This document shows, piece by piece, positions 12,765 through 25,035 of a stretch of DNA of 64,000 nt. Location: NCBI RefSeq assembly GCF_051622035.1, contig NC_135357.1, positions 17,103,001-17,167,000 on the forward strand, given 5' to 3'. The translations under genes and the position numbers were made by a program. A model generated the notes under the pieces. It was not told the origin of the DNA. It ran no database searches and worked only from the letters and a program-made list of their open reading frames with translations. This stretch comes from Arctopsyche grandis (Eukaryota > Arthropoda > Insecta > Trichoptera > Hydropsychidae). Position 1 is the stretch's first letter; every line of letters begins with the position of its first letter.

Positions 12765-13000
12765 GAGCCAAAGTCCAATTTTCAGTTCCAAAAACAATAT
12801 TTCTGTTTGACTTAATTAACAAATTAGTATTAATTTATTTTATTCGATATGTCCATCATTTTGGAAAAGCGGAATAATCGTATTACAGACCACCAGTATT
12901 TTTAAATATTGTTAAACGCAAAACATTATATTTAATGTTTTGCGTGACATATCTCGATATGAAGTTAAGTGGACTAACGCCAATTTGGAATATAACGTCT
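12765..13000 (+). mobile_element. MITE family M copy
   Basis: It shares agtccaattttcagttcca, atatgtccatcat, attttaaatattgttaaacg-like and aaaacat..atgttttgcg segments in order with the copies at 20615 and 26265. It ends with a decayed ccaatttggaatataacg inverted repeat. Confidence 0.75.
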
Positions 13001-13029
13001 CTTTTTTCCCGTGATATTATGGGTTTATT

Positions 13030-13150
13030 TCGCCAGTTTTTCATTTCCCCACGTTTATAAAGATCACTTTTCTATCTCATTGAATTGGAAAATTTTTTTT
13101 TTTATCACATTGAATTGAAAAAGACCTGATTTTTATACTAAATTTGGGCG
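13030..13150 (+). mobile_element. Tc1/mariner-like element fragment, possible host of the jockey insertion
   Basis: The ccacgtttataaagat and tttctatctcattgaattgg segments resemble the interior of the element at 52777-53457. The matching right end (gattttttagttgctcag) occurs at about 14428-14446, beyond the jockey remnant. Confidence 0.4.
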
Positions 13151-13190
13151 AATCAATACTAGATTATGAGTAGACAGCTAAAGGCAAAAA

Positions 13191-13294
13191 ACTGAAATAT
13201 ATTTAAACGATAATTATAATATATTTAAACGATAATTACTGAAATATATTTGAACGATAATTACTGAAATATATTTAAACGATAACGATAATTA
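13191..13294 (+). repeat. Minisatellite, ~27-bp unit, four partial copies
   Basis: The unit (actgaaatatatttaaacga then taatt) repeats with small indels, and one copy carries tgaacga instead of taaacga. Confidence 0.75.
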
Positions 13295-13393
13295 ACAAGA
13301 GCAAACTAAAAACATAGATAAAGTAAAAAATATTATCATCTTTGAATTAATTATGTCAAACTTATAATACAGATTGATTAGTCTACATTCTAG

Positions 13394-14432
13394 TTACTCA
13401 AAACCGTACTCTTGTTCTCCATATATATAAATGACATACCTATTCCAAAAAACTGTCACATAGCTCTATATGCAGATGATACCGCTTGCTTCACAAGTAG
13501 CAAAAAACCAGACACTATTCTTAAAAATCTTGAATTTGCAATTAAAACAATGACTGAACACTTCACTAAGTGGAAAATTCAAATTAATCAAACCAAAAGA
13601 GACGCCATATTCGTTAGTGTTAGAAAACATAAGCCTACTTCAGATCTGAAAACCCCTCTGGAGAAAGTCTGAAATGGCAGTCAGTAATAAAATATTTAGG
13701 ACATAACGTTCGATAAAAGAATGAGATGGGCACCTCACATTGAGGGAGCGAAATGCAAGGCGATGCGGGGTATATCCTCAATATATCCAATATTTAATCG
13801 CCATAGTTCTTTATCAACTCAAAATAAAATAAAATTATATCGCGCGCTCATATTACCATTATTAACCTATGGCTTCACCTGTATGGAATAGCGCCTCGAA
13901 TACTAACCTTTCCAAGCTCCAAGTAATACAAAATAAATCCCTAAAAATAATTTATAATACACCCATATATACTAACTTGAAAAAACTGCATGCCATATAC
14001 AATATTCCATTTGTTACAGACATTACTAACAAACTAACCAGTAGATTCTATGAAAGAAACAATAATAACCATACTGACACACTTGTGAAGAGTCTCGGTG
14101 ATTACAACAAAATGTCTATATATACCCTTCAGGTATAAACACAGATTACCTAAACACAATCTGCTTTAGGTCATCGACTTTAGTGAGTCTTTAATTAATA
14201 TTATGTATTAGATGTATTATGAGCATTTATAAGGATTTTAAATAGGTTTTTGAGCTCTTTTTCCTATTATGCTGTAGATTAACATTAGAATAATATAATA
14301 CTATGATTACTAACCAAACTGTAAAATAGAAAATTATCAGTAGATCAGTAGCTATTAAAATAGATATAAGATGTATTGTGAACATAATCTCGTAATAATA
14401 AAAAGAATTTAAAAATCAAATCAAAACCGTGA
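13394..14432 (+). pseudogene. Jockey-clade LINE reverse transcriptase remnant
   Basis: The first open block (13412-13672) encodes LFSIYINDIP and the catalytic box YADD (13468-13479), followed by a thumb-like WKIQINQTKRDAIF. After a frameshift come a DKRMRWAPHI segment and a NKIKLYRALILPLLTYG-like segment. After another shift comes SPVWNSASNTNLSKLQVIQ (13869-14138). This is the canonical order at the end of jockey-type pol. The 5' half, including the endonuclease, is missing, and stops and frameshifts make it dead. An AT-rich 3' tail runs to about 14430. Confidence 0.85.
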
Positions 14433-16490
14433 TTTTTTAGTTGCTCAGTTTATGTAATTAATTATCTATTTCAGATATCAAGTTGTCGAGTTGTAAATTT
14501 GATTTACAAACATTAAAAAACTTTGTCTTGATTAGAGAATTTAGTGAATTATTTTATTAGATGTAGGTAAATAGGCCATTGACTTATTTTCAATATGTAT
14601 GTACATATGTTTATCTACATATATATTATACATGTATGTTATATGATTACATAAAAATACAAGAATTTTATTTTTATAAACAACATGAAACGAATGAAAA
14701 CATTCCCTCTTCAAATGCGGTTATCGAGTAATTTTTTGACATGAAAGAAAGCTTTTATGAATTGATTTAATTTTTTTTCAGAATGCACTCAAGCATTGAC
14801 TCGTCCGATTTTCATTATCTTTTGAAGATGGAACTCTCCGGAGCGTCATCATTAACCATGAACAAAGCAAAATTTCATTATCGTGAAAACATTAAGCTCG
14901 TCCGACCAGAAAGACATTTATTGTCGTGTCTAATGGAATAGATTCGATCCGTACGGCGGGGAGGTACCTCTCGCGCGCCGTTACAACAAAGCGATGTTTT
15001 TCCGGCGGATAAATTGTAACTATTTACGAGAGAAAATTTGGTCGTTACTCAACGGTCGCTTTTTAAATAATTCGATTTTTCAAAGGCTTCGTTACGAAGC
15101 GAATTTATTACCGTTGCTATGTAAACGAAGAAACGTTTGTAAATTTTTCGATACACTTTCGTACCCATCACATACGTACATAGTTGCTGTCTCGCTTCGA
15201 CCCACAAATGGGAAGGTTTTCAACGGGCAATTGCCATTTTGACAATAATGGTCAAATGGTCAGTGGCACAACAAATCAGTTGTAATTGTGACACTAGACA
15301 AAGAGCAATAATAAATCCACCATGCTGTGTAACGCCGTCGAAATCCTCCGCATTAGCGCGAGGCTTCTCTAACAATCCCAACTGAAGAGCTTTCACAAAG
15401 CTTAAAGTTACTTAAAAGAATTTCCCAACACTTACTTCAATGTCTGACATTCAATTTTAATGAACCAAAAGAACAACAGATTAAAAAAATGTAATAGGAG
15501 TTTAAATTTATACTACTGAGCTGCAATAAAATTATTTTTAAGAGCCTTTTTACATGGTATGGTATCATTAAAATAAATTAAATATTTTTTATCTATATAA
15601 TACAAAGCTCTTTTGGCCAAATTGTGATTATGGAAGGCAGAGGCTAAAAAAATATATACAAAAACGGAAAATTCGTGTCTGGTGAGAGCAGATAGCGTTC
15701 GTCTCCTCATTTGTTGTGTGTGGCCCTCCTGCCGGAACGATACCAATAAGGAACTTATCTCAATTAAGGAGGACTTAAGGGAGTATTAGGTCGCTACGAA
15801 AGTTTACACCGTGATTGGTTGCTTTAGCCTATAAGACTTGTACGCGTTGGCCGCCGCATCCACCATAACTTTTTCTTACCCGGAAAAGTTTTCTCATCGT
15901 GACCGGATCGTACGTATCCGCGTTAAATCACGTGCCCCGCGAGAGGGGTTGAATACGGGTGAAAAACGGAGAAAAAAATATTATTTAGATACATGTATAA
16001 AAGGAGCGAACCATCTATCGCGCACCACCACTGAGAAGATTGGTCGAGAGAACGTATGTGCGACCTGGGGGGAAGGTAGTCTGTGAAAATTTAAAGTTTT
16101 CGCATTTTATTGCAGTTGGGTAGTGTGTTCTCGTGAGATGGCCATTCCGCGAATTGATGATGCAAATTGTCTGAAGCGAGCCATTCCAAGTTTTCGTATG
16201 GCCCTATCGATCCGTCAGCACGGCGATATCGAGACAATAAAGAAAGCACTCAAACGAGAGCTTTTCGTAAGAGGTCAAAAACAAACGACACGACAACAAT
16301 CGCAAACAAAAGATATAAACACAAAGTTTCGCATATACTAACGTGGACGTAGAAGAGCGACACTTTTCGCTGCAACGTTATAGAAATTGAATTTCCATTA
16401 AATTAAATCTATTTCCCCCCGAAGACTATAATATAGTGGTAGCATGACGATGGATACAATGGTATTTGATATAAATAATTTAAAGCTTAC

Positions 16491-16614
16491 CTAACAAAAG
16501 TCTTTTGGAATGCCATAAAAAGTCTCTTCTCGATCGTTTGGACTTTTCCAAGAATCCGCCTATCGAAAGTAGTGATCTTCTATAACGAACTTCTGCAAGC
16601 TTCACTCTCCCTCT
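16491..16614 (-). CDS. Coding exon of unclear family, possibly the TMTC2 3' part
   Basis: This 124-nt segment has a pyrimidine-rich acceptor ending catttcag and a donor gtaagctt. Only one frame is free of stops. It gives 41 residues beginning RGRVKLAEVRYRRSLLSIGG and containing a basic stretch (EKSKRSRRDF), then one base of a split codon. The first part resembles a TPR second helix (GR..xAExxYxxSL), which would fit TMTC2; the rest does not. Phase 0 at its start matches the phase-0 end of the exon at 24314, and its split codon completes to Gly in the exon at 6057. I do not recognise the family with confidence. Confidence 0.6.
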
Positions 16615-18365
16615 CTGAAATGACAAAAATCAAATAAAAAACATTAGTGTATGCAAATTTGTAAAATAAAACTAATACATTACGTTTATTATGAAGTAAC
16701 TTTTATCGCTACTACTTTTTTATGCTGCACACATTTTAGTCATAATGACTGAACAAGTTTATGTGTCATTTTCTAACGCAAATTATCCTCTATCGTGTCA
16801 TGTCACGATACGTTCGTAACTTAAATGAATATGATGTTCAGTTTTTCGATCGATATTTTAAGTTACATAAAAAGTATCGTGACGAAGAAGAGGGCATAAA
16901 GAAATAGCATAACATGAGATCTCGTAATTATATTTATTATCAGCATAATACGGAAATGGTGTCTATTTGTTTTTCCTAACGAGAGCGATGCTAATCTTAA
17001 AGCTGTTATGATAATGAACGTAAATTACGAATAATTTTTCTCCCTTGGGCATTTTTCCCATCATCAGGCGGAAGGCTTAAGTAGACACTTCCAGCTTCGA
17101 TAGTAACAATGTCGTAATTTCCTTTGACTGCAGAATTGGAACTCGTATTTGAGTTTTACGTACTATTTTATATATTCTTTCTTTCAGATACTTCGAAATT
17201 AAGTACAAAGCCTTAAAATTTATTATGATTTCGTGTATGTGCAAAAGTTTTAAGTTTTTTCATAAAGCTTCATTTTCTCCCAAAGAAACAGTTTCCTCAG
17301 AAAGATACACATTACCTACTACGTCTAATGTACTTTTAATGAAGTCACGTTTCGCCTTTCCAAATTATTTCTACTTTAAAGTACATATTTGGCTCTCAAC
17401 TCAAGATTTTCAACAAAATTGAAGTTCTTTTTTATCAGCGACATTAAATCATAAAAAGCTGGAGTGATATATGGTCCGTCTTCAGAAGTCGAAATCTACG
17501 TTTTACTTTAATAAAATTCTATGCGAAAAAAATGAACGTTTTCAGGTATTAGCAACGGGTAGGTGCGTGCACGTAAACCACTCGTCCGACGTAATCTCCT
17601 TTTTTTTAATTCGGCTCTCGAATAAATTGCGACCTTTTCACTAATACTGTGGAAAACTTGATGGAAATTGATGGTATGTAATATATTCCCTGTATCCAAA
17701 TACAAATAGAGGTTCTATTGTTGCTCGGTTATAAATTGGGACGCTTGAAAAATACACCAATTTCCTTCTACGGTTCTTGTAATGAAAGAAACTAATTCAT
17801 ATATTTTCGTGCCGCACGACCGCCGAGCTTTCCTTGCGTTTAATTATATGCCTTTTATATAGACATTTTTACAAAGATTTGATTAAAAGATCCAACCTGC
17901 TTTTATTTCTATTTTAAAAATAATAAAAAATACATCACATAAAAAAGAAGTAACGCTGTGAATTAAAATGAAAAAATAATATTTAATAAACTTCAGAATT
18001 TACTTAAGCGTACTTTTTCAGCATAAAACTGACGAATTTAATAATAATAACGACTTTTTGAAGCATAAATTATGCAAAATGCTACTAAAAATCAGTTTGG
18101 GAAAATGCGCCTTTTGCTACGCTCGAGTACATATCAAAATATTAATTTGAATATTGAAAAACATGAATGTATGAAATCTACGCTTTTGGGCGTTTTTACT
18201 CAACGAATTTTCTTTACTTTAAAAGAATATTATTTATTTTTCGCGTATTGAATAATTATAAAACACTTCATGGAAAACAAAAACAAGATTACATGAATAT
18301 TATATATCAATATAATTAATAAGATTTGTATTAATCAAGTTTACATAATTCAACTAAACCAGCAA

Positions 18366-18500
18366 CATAGCTCAGTATTATATTAAGCGTATAATTCTAA
18401 CAATTGGTTCGTCACGGGCCTTATCCAGTGCTGCTGGCCAGACCTTCGATATACATATGTACATACATATGTGACTCGAAATCGATTATTTCCTGCCAAA
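18366..18500 (+). repeat. SINE family A, 5' part
   Basis: An A-box-like acatagctcagtatt and a weak B box (ttggttcgtcacg) are followed by gtgctgctggccagacctt, the junction found in other family-A copies. The body is eroded. Confidence 0.65.
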
Positions 18501-18959
18501 GTTTGCATTTCACCATTAATTTAATTCAATTTTAAATTCATAATAATATTATCAATTTAAAGTACATACATATGTATGTATGTTGGCCATAGGTGTAGCT
18601 TTGGGGTAATCCCGTAATGAAATTTACGAAAAAAGTTAAAAACGTATATTTTAAGTGAAAATTAAATTTATCTCAAAATTGTTAGTAATTTTTTTACAAA
18701 GTCGATTTTTTTATTTTAATAGAACACTCGCCTTTACACATTGCAACAAAACGACGAGTGCAATTATACACACACAACACAGTCAATTATACAATGCGAA
18801 TTCATACAAACATCCACAGTGACATATATCGAGAATTTTTTGCAGCATTTTGTAATTAAATTGGTGAATTTCAAGACTCTGAAAAACTTGAGATTAGCAA
18901 GAGAGATAGGGAAGGAGATGCCAATTTTTACAGGAAGCGTTTCAATAAAAATCATAAAA

Positions 18960-19095
18960 AATGGCAAGGTCTGATAAGAAACCATCAACCTGGAGTCACA
19001 AACCAAGATCTGGCCAGCAAGACTCTAGTAGAACTCGAACCCGTGACCACTCTGCTCGAAAGCATAGTATGCTAATCACCAGTCCACGTCGCTGG
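18960..19095 (-). repeat. SINE family A, 5' part
   Basis: Its plus strand shows ctggagtcacaaacc, aagatctggccagca, a complementary B box (gaactcgaaccc) and a complementary A box (ctaatcaccagtcc), in the order expected for an inverted copy. Confidence 0.7.
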
Positions 19096-20614
19096 TTAGT
19101 TGAATTACATTAAATTGAATAAATATTTCTACTCAAATATCGAATGATATACTTTCTAGTAATCGTATTATAATAAAATTTATTGATATAAAACTTTCCG
19201 GCTAACATTAATAATGATACTACTCGAAAACTTCACACGCACTTCACTTTTATGGTTTTATTATAATTGTTTATAAACATTGAAGTGAAATATTATACAG
19301 TTATGTGCGATGGTAATAAACAGACTTTGACGTACCTAAAAGTTACTTTTGGCCGGAAAATTTCGTTCGAAATTTTCAGTACGAGTCAATTCAAGTTACG
19401 TAAGAGTTTTCTTATACAAAATTAAAGTATGAATTTACGTTTTCGAACATTTTCAACTTTATCCAAATCGATAACTGAAACGACGCTCAAAGAGACTTTG
19501 ATACATTAGATGTATAAAGCACATACCCACTGATATAATATACATAATATGTAGAAACGAGTCGCGAACAATATCGAAAGCTTTCATTACATACATAGTG
19601 GAGCGAGGAGCCGGAAACCGCGCGTGTATCGGATATAAAATAGGCGTTCGGAAATTACATTTGTTAGGCAACGCGACGCCATGCGAGCTTTTACACACAT
19701 GTATATATAAACGAACGTGTGTGTAATTCGGTCATAAAACTGAAACCTTAATAACGACAATGTTCGAGTTCGTATATCGCGCAACAGAACGCTTTCAGAT
19801 GTTTCAGCGGAAAGATATTTCGTGTTCAGGAAATTAAAGAGTTCTGGCTGCGCGGTCTCGCTACGTGATCATTCGAAACAATGGTGAATTGCGAACGAGC
19901 ATACGGGGATGTGCGATTTAAAATAGCGTTTCCCGATTACGTGATTTAAATTTTCATACGTTTCCCTACCCGCACTCTGGCTTCCTTTTATTCCGAAATC
20001 AATTCGGGCTCATTTCTATTGCTTGAAATTAACGACGATTTCCACCCCCCTCCCCTAGGTATGTGTGTATTATGTTTGTGGCGTAAATGAATTTTTGTTC
20101 ACGTAATGGTCTCACGAAACTCGACGACAGCTGTAATAACGCGACATTAGCCCGAAATTGCTACAGTTTTTAAAGCTGTTATTCTTTGATGTCGACTAAT
20201 GATAAATGCGAACGGCGAATATGTATGGGAAACGATACGCGATCACCTATTATACCGAAAATATCTCATTATGCGACTTTGCAATAGGCGGTTTATGCCT
20301 TTTTCTAACGCGCATTTGTCACATCATGCCTATTTTTCATTATAGTCACACAGTTACATCATACGAAAATAGAAACACATACTTTTTATGGTATCGATTC
20401 GATCTACATTAATATTAGCACGGAATGCGGCATTGCTAACAGAATGGATTTAGTTTGGATCTGTTGAATTATTCATGTAAACATTGTATTTTCTAATTTA
20501 TAAGCCCAAATTAATTTACGTTTAGGATTCTACTTACCAAATTTTCGCAATTCTATTTTCCAGTATATCTTAGTCAAAAAAGAGTATATGCTTTTTGTAT
20601 GTAAATCCATATAC

Positions 20615-20850
20615 ATATATTTGAAAGTGACGGAAGACCAATTTCCAGTTCCAAAAACACTACTTCTGTTTAACTTACATAATTCACAAATTGTTGTCAC
20701 TTATTTTAATTCGATATGTCCAGAATCCCAGGTAAAGCAGAACTAATGGCGGGCCACCAGTATTTTTAAATATTGTTAAACATTTTATTTAATATTTTGC
20801 GAGATGTTTCTCGAAATTTCATGCCATGCCATTATAACGGCTCATATCTA
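20615..20850 (+). mobile_element. MITE family M copy
   Basis: It begins atatttgaaagtgacggaag and ends gccattataacggctcat. The interior matches the copies at 12765 and 26265. Confidence 0.75.
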
Positions 20851-23125
20851 AGCTTTATAGGTCTTTTTAGGCTTTATAGACCTTTATTCATAAAAATAAG
20901 TGGATTTAGTTAATATTTTTTGAGTTTTAATTTGAGTTTATGATGGATCATTATAATTATATTGATTTAATATCATTTTAATATTTTATTTTATTTCTCC
21001 AAATATGTATATTGAATGTAGGGTCTTCGTATTTTATACATCCGTCATCAAAACCTCTATGGTTCGAATTACATATGTCATTACGAAATAAAAACATTGA
21101 TCAATATCAACAGAAATAATTATTTTCGCGAAAAGTCCCTTGTTTACTTGCCACACAGATGCGAGGGAGAATTCAGAACGCGCCACTCTCAACGCCCAGT
21201 TTGAGGATGATATCTGCCATGGAATGACGGCCTAGCTTCAGCAGCTATTTTTTTCATTTCTTGGAATTTTTTTATATTATTCGACATTTAATACATGATA
21301 AAATGATTTTTATAGCTACATAATTACAATAATTAACTTCGCAGATTTTGAATTATTTTAAATTAAGCCACATTTTTAACTGGACAGTTGGCATCCAGCA
21401 TAATGGTTTTCTATTACACAAAGGCAAGTTTTAAAAAGTTAAATTTAGTGTTTCGAGTAAATGACATAATGGATAAAAATATGATATTTTGGCCTGCTTA
21501 TATTTCTGAACATTCATAATTTTTTTCAACATTTTTTGTGTTCAAATTATAAGAATATACCCAAGAAAGCTCTCAAAAGTCTTTTGTTTTTAAAATAATC
21601 ACAGGAACATGAAAAAAGCTGGGCACTCTCTGTATGGTAAAACGCATTTCTTGTAAAACGGTGACTGTGAATTCAGTCAAAACTTATCATAACCGACCCA
21701 ATTAGACTGCAATAGTTGAATATTGAGCTTTTTTTTTATTGTAAAAAAATCGAATATGTTCTGAAAACATGTGTGAAAAAAACCCACTTTTTCGAAAGTT
21801 TCGTCGAGATAAATAGATTCGCTTAAGAATCAGGGCATTGTTCAAATAAAAGTGGTTTGTAAATAGATGATTTTCTTTATTTCACGTTTATTTCATACGA
21901 CACAATTTTCCCATTAGGTTTATCGATATGTTTATCAATATATATTATGATTTTTCAATAATTTATTTAAATATATTTTTGAAACACTCAAGTCCTGGTG
22001 CTTGAAGATAATACGCAACAAATCATTGCCATTCTGAATCACTTTGGTAAGTTCTCACAAAGCCTGATTCTTATCTCTTTAGCTGCTGGTAAATTATGAT
22101 TAAGCCACATTTATAATATATATAAATATATTTGCATCGTGTCTTATGAATGCGTCAACATGAAAATAATAATCAAAATCGCCAAAGCCTAATAAAATGA
22201 AAAAAATTGCACAGTTTTCAAAAATTAGTGAAATCATTACGCTAAATATTGTATGAATGGTTGAAAATGTCGGGTTGAGTTGTAATGGGTTCGATAGATA
22301 TTTGTAAATGTACTTATTGTAAATACAAGTATTTCATAACTGTTATAAAATTAAAATTTGTTCCGTAAATGAAATAGTTAAAAAGTTTTCGACGAAACAA
22401 GTTATTTCGTTATATACTTGAATATTTTGTTGAAGAAAGTATTTTCATTAGAATTTTTTCTGAATTTAAAAGTATTTAATAAGGCAAACACGTCGCTATT
22501 TACAATTCAACCCGAGCAATAAATAGTTGCTTTAAATATAATTTTCAATCAAACGAGAACAGCCGTATTGAGATAAAATTTCGATGTTTAATGCCTTTAA
22601 ATGCAAAATTAATAATCTAAAAATACGGGAATGTAAGAATACATACACATACATATAATATATAAACATATAATATATACATATAATATATACACATACA
22701 TATAATATATACGATTTGCTTTCGTTGTGATAGTCGCTTAAAAATGAGCCTTCGCATCAATTTCTCGTTTAAAAGCAATAATAGCACTTAATAAATTCCT
22801 TGCCGGCGTACATAACGAAGGCACGTGTGCTTAATTTGTAAGCTCGTTCGATTTGCATTATCCAACTTCTCGGAAATTGGATAACGAAATTAAATAAAGT
22901 GCGAATATAAATAAATTTTCAACATCCAATTATAGTAAGAATCGAAGAAGAGATTAATAATATTTCAATTCCAATACTCGATTCACATTGAAAATAAAAT
23001 ATTCATATAAAAATACTTCATAATATTTATTAGTGCACGCATTCTTACAAAGGAACTGTCAGTTGACAGGCTGCGCATGCACACTATCACTGTGACGTAC
23101 GTACAGTTGTACGGATTGACTCTTA

Positions 23126-24251
23126 GAGCCGGACCACACTGGGTGACTTTCAAGCAACTTGGTCTTTTAAGCAACTTTTTTTTTATTACATTTTATACCA
23201 GGAAGGCCTTACTGGTAAATCACAATGCGCCTTCCTGGCAAACATACAGCATTTTTATAATAAAAGTCGCTGAATTACAAGACACTGAAAACTCGCAAAT
23301 TTACGAGACATATATGAATTGTATATCAATTTTATTGTACATTAATCATACTCAAATAGTAGTAGGAGGAAGGTTTTTTGCCAATTTTTAATCGGGAATT
23401 GTTTCAACAATGAAATCAGAGAAAATTATACAAAACGATCGACCTGGAGTCACAAATATCCAGGTCTCACCAGCAGCACAACAGATATACGCAAAAAAAT
23501 TATTTTCAATCGAGGTCAGCTCATGGGATCAAATCCGGCGCCTCTCGGTATTAGACAGAAGCTTAACGATCGAGCTATGCTGCTGGCTAATTTGTTGCCC
23601 AAATGTAGTTGTTCGTGGTCACTCAACTTGGGCAGCAAAAAGCAACCACAAATATGTATACTGATACCGATAATGTTAAAATACACTGAGAGGCACGCGG
23701 CACGTGCAGAAAAAACACAAGCACCATTCCTGAGGCACGCAGTCCCAAAAATCACCCTCTGGAATTTTTTCAGCGATATTTTATCTTTGTATTGACATAG
23801 GCTTGACAATGATCGATAACGGTTATTTCCATATTTTAAGAAATATAGAAGAAACTAATAAGGCCGTTCGAATTAACAATGAAATGGGAACGACCTTCCT
23901 TGGCTGGAAGCCACGAAGACGTGCTGTGTCGTTCTCTTCAGTGTGCTTTCAATATGTGACGATACAGTCACACGTGTTCATAGTTGTTCCCTATTTAGTC
24001 GCCGGCGACTAATCACTGTGTGTGGAATTATAACGCTGCACATTTTAAGAGAGGTTGCTGTCACCAACCAATAAAATCACCGTGACCAGACTGAACGCTG
24101 GCAACCTGTATCACTGGTTGGGTGATTTTATGGCTTGGGCAGCCAGTGAGCTACCCGGTGTGGCATAATCCATACAACTGCGTACATTTGATCTGGTCGC
24201 GCAACAGAATCAATGACCAAGTTGTTTTCGTCACCCGGTGCGGCCCGGATC
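23126..24251. mobile_element. Non-autonomous DNA transposon, Harbinger-like, with nested SINE
   Basis: The left end GAGCCGGACCACACTGGGTG and the reverse complement of the right end GATCCGGGCCGCACCGGGTG are imperfect terminal inverted repeats, extending to a shared CAACTTGGT. A TTA flanks both sides (23123-23125 and 24252-24254), the target-site type of PIF/Harbinger. A family-A SINE occupies 23195-23595. No transposase frame is seen. The right end lies about 60 bp from a coding exon. Confidence 0.7.
23195..23595 (-). repeat. SINE family A, near full length
   Basis: Read on the minus strand, a tRNA-like head (agcatagctcgatcgttaag) leads through a body to the 3' end ggccttcctggtataaaatg and an A-rich tail. 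It is nested in the Harbinger-like element. The B-box region is partly eroded. Confidence 0.8.
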
Positions 24252-24313
24252 TTAGTCTTTTATACATAAATACAAAGATCATATGAGTATGAAAGAAATG
24301 TTTCGATTCTTAC

Positions 24314-24445
24314 CGCTGGTCTTAGTCCATGAACAGGGGTAGTTTTACTATAGGGGGCCGCTGCTAATGCCGCCCTTCGGTATCGTTCAGCTTCAGCCCA
24401 CTTTTGAAGTCTTGATAGTGATTCGCTCATCAAAGCGTACAGCTT
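24314..24445 (-). CDS. Tmtc2: TMTC2 internal exon, next TPR unit
   Basis: This exon has exactly 44 codons, an acceptor caatcgcag and a donor gtaagaat, and phase 0 at both ends. It starts KLYALMSESLSRLQKWAEAE, which follows directly on the Gln ending the previous exon. It corresponds to the SLYNMMGEAYMRLSKLPEAE stretch of vertebrate TMTC2. The last residues (TTPVHGLRPA) agree less well with the family, where a His-Leu-Thr-Tyr-Gly-Lys motif is expected. The intron separating it from the previous exon is 345 bp. A transposon ends only about 60 bp beyond its donor. Confidence 0.85.
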
Positions 24446-24790
24446 CTGCGATTGAAAATAAATCTAAGTATTGTAAATCTAGACTAAGGTTCGTCATATT
24501 ATTATTTGTAAATAGTATATGTATGTGAGTACTAGTATAAGCGATGTTGTGTATAGCGTTGATTCAAAGGCATGTCTATACTAAGTTTGAAATGTTTGAT
24601 TACGACACTAGTTAAATATTTGAATTGCGTTTGCAACCTTCTCGACCGGCGGAAGTTCTGCGAACTTTGCAAACTTCCAAGTAATTAGCAAGTTTTGGTG
24701 GGCGTCTCTTAGACAATTGTTGATATTAGGTGTATGTTTGTACATATGTGTGTGTGTGTGATTTTATCTAAATGGCGTCGCTGTGATTAC

Positions 24791-25035
24791 CTGTGGATGA
24801 TAGTCAGGAGGGGCGGCTTTGATGGCCGCGTGGTATGCCTGGAGGGCTCGCCTTGGACGCTCCTGTGCTGCGTGCAGGGCGCCCAATTGCTGGAGTGCTG
24901 CTGCACGTGCAGCGGCGTGCGAGCGCGCATCTCGTACCCCTGCTCCTTCGAGACGAGCGCCCCTGGCTAAGATGCTGCCTGCAGCCGCGCACCGCCCTGT
25001 AGCTGCCAGGGACATGCCCATGTTCACGTACGCCA
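24791..25035 (-). CDS. Tmtc2: TMTC2 internal exon, two TPR units, alanine-rich
   Basis: This 245-nt exon lies between acceptor tgtgttacag and donor gtaatcac. It encodes 81 residues plus two bases completing the codon split with the exon at 28622. It opens with AYVNMGMSLAATGR, a TPR first helix, and contains a second unit around LQQLGALHAAQERPRRALQA before ending PPDYHPQ. The order (AYxNxG..GR, about 30 residues, xLGxLHxxQ, ALxxYxxAI, P, Q at the splice) follows vertebrate TMTC2 closely. The exon is very GC-rich and full of alanine and arginine codons, in sharp contrast to the flanking introns. It ends in phase 0. Confidence 0.88.

Larger units (their letters stand above)
6178..16490 (-). other. 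Large intron filled with repeats
   Basis: This lies between the exons at 6057-6177 and 16491-16614. It holds Harbinger-like and RTE-like fragments, a Helitron-like end, SINE copies, a perfect snap-back inverted repeat, a MITE pair, and a jockey-like remnant. Blocks at 6230-6800, 9040-9260, 11400-11660 and 14780-16110 are somewhat GC-richer but show no exon I can support. Confidence 0.5.
16615..24313 (-). other. Large intron, no certain exon inside
   Basis: It separates the last clear TPR exon from the exon at 16491. About 110-150 residues of TMTC2 repeats would be expected here if the gene were canonical, but none was recognised. It contains SINE heads, a MITE and a Harbinger-like element carrying a SINE. 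A stretch at 17040-17135 has a good acceptor (attctgcag) and a short open frame (IVTIEAGSVYLSLPPDDG), but its phase does not fit either neighbour. Confidence 0.45.

Noticed and set aside
17040..17135. Minus-strand exon-like stretch (IVTIEAGSVYLSLPPDDG) with a good acceptor
   Set aside because: Its phase fits neither the exon at 24314 nor the one at 16491, the donor is weak, and I recognise no family.
23410..23809. Several overlapping open frames on both strands
   Set aside because: They lie in the SINE and Harbinger-like element and contain no protein motif.
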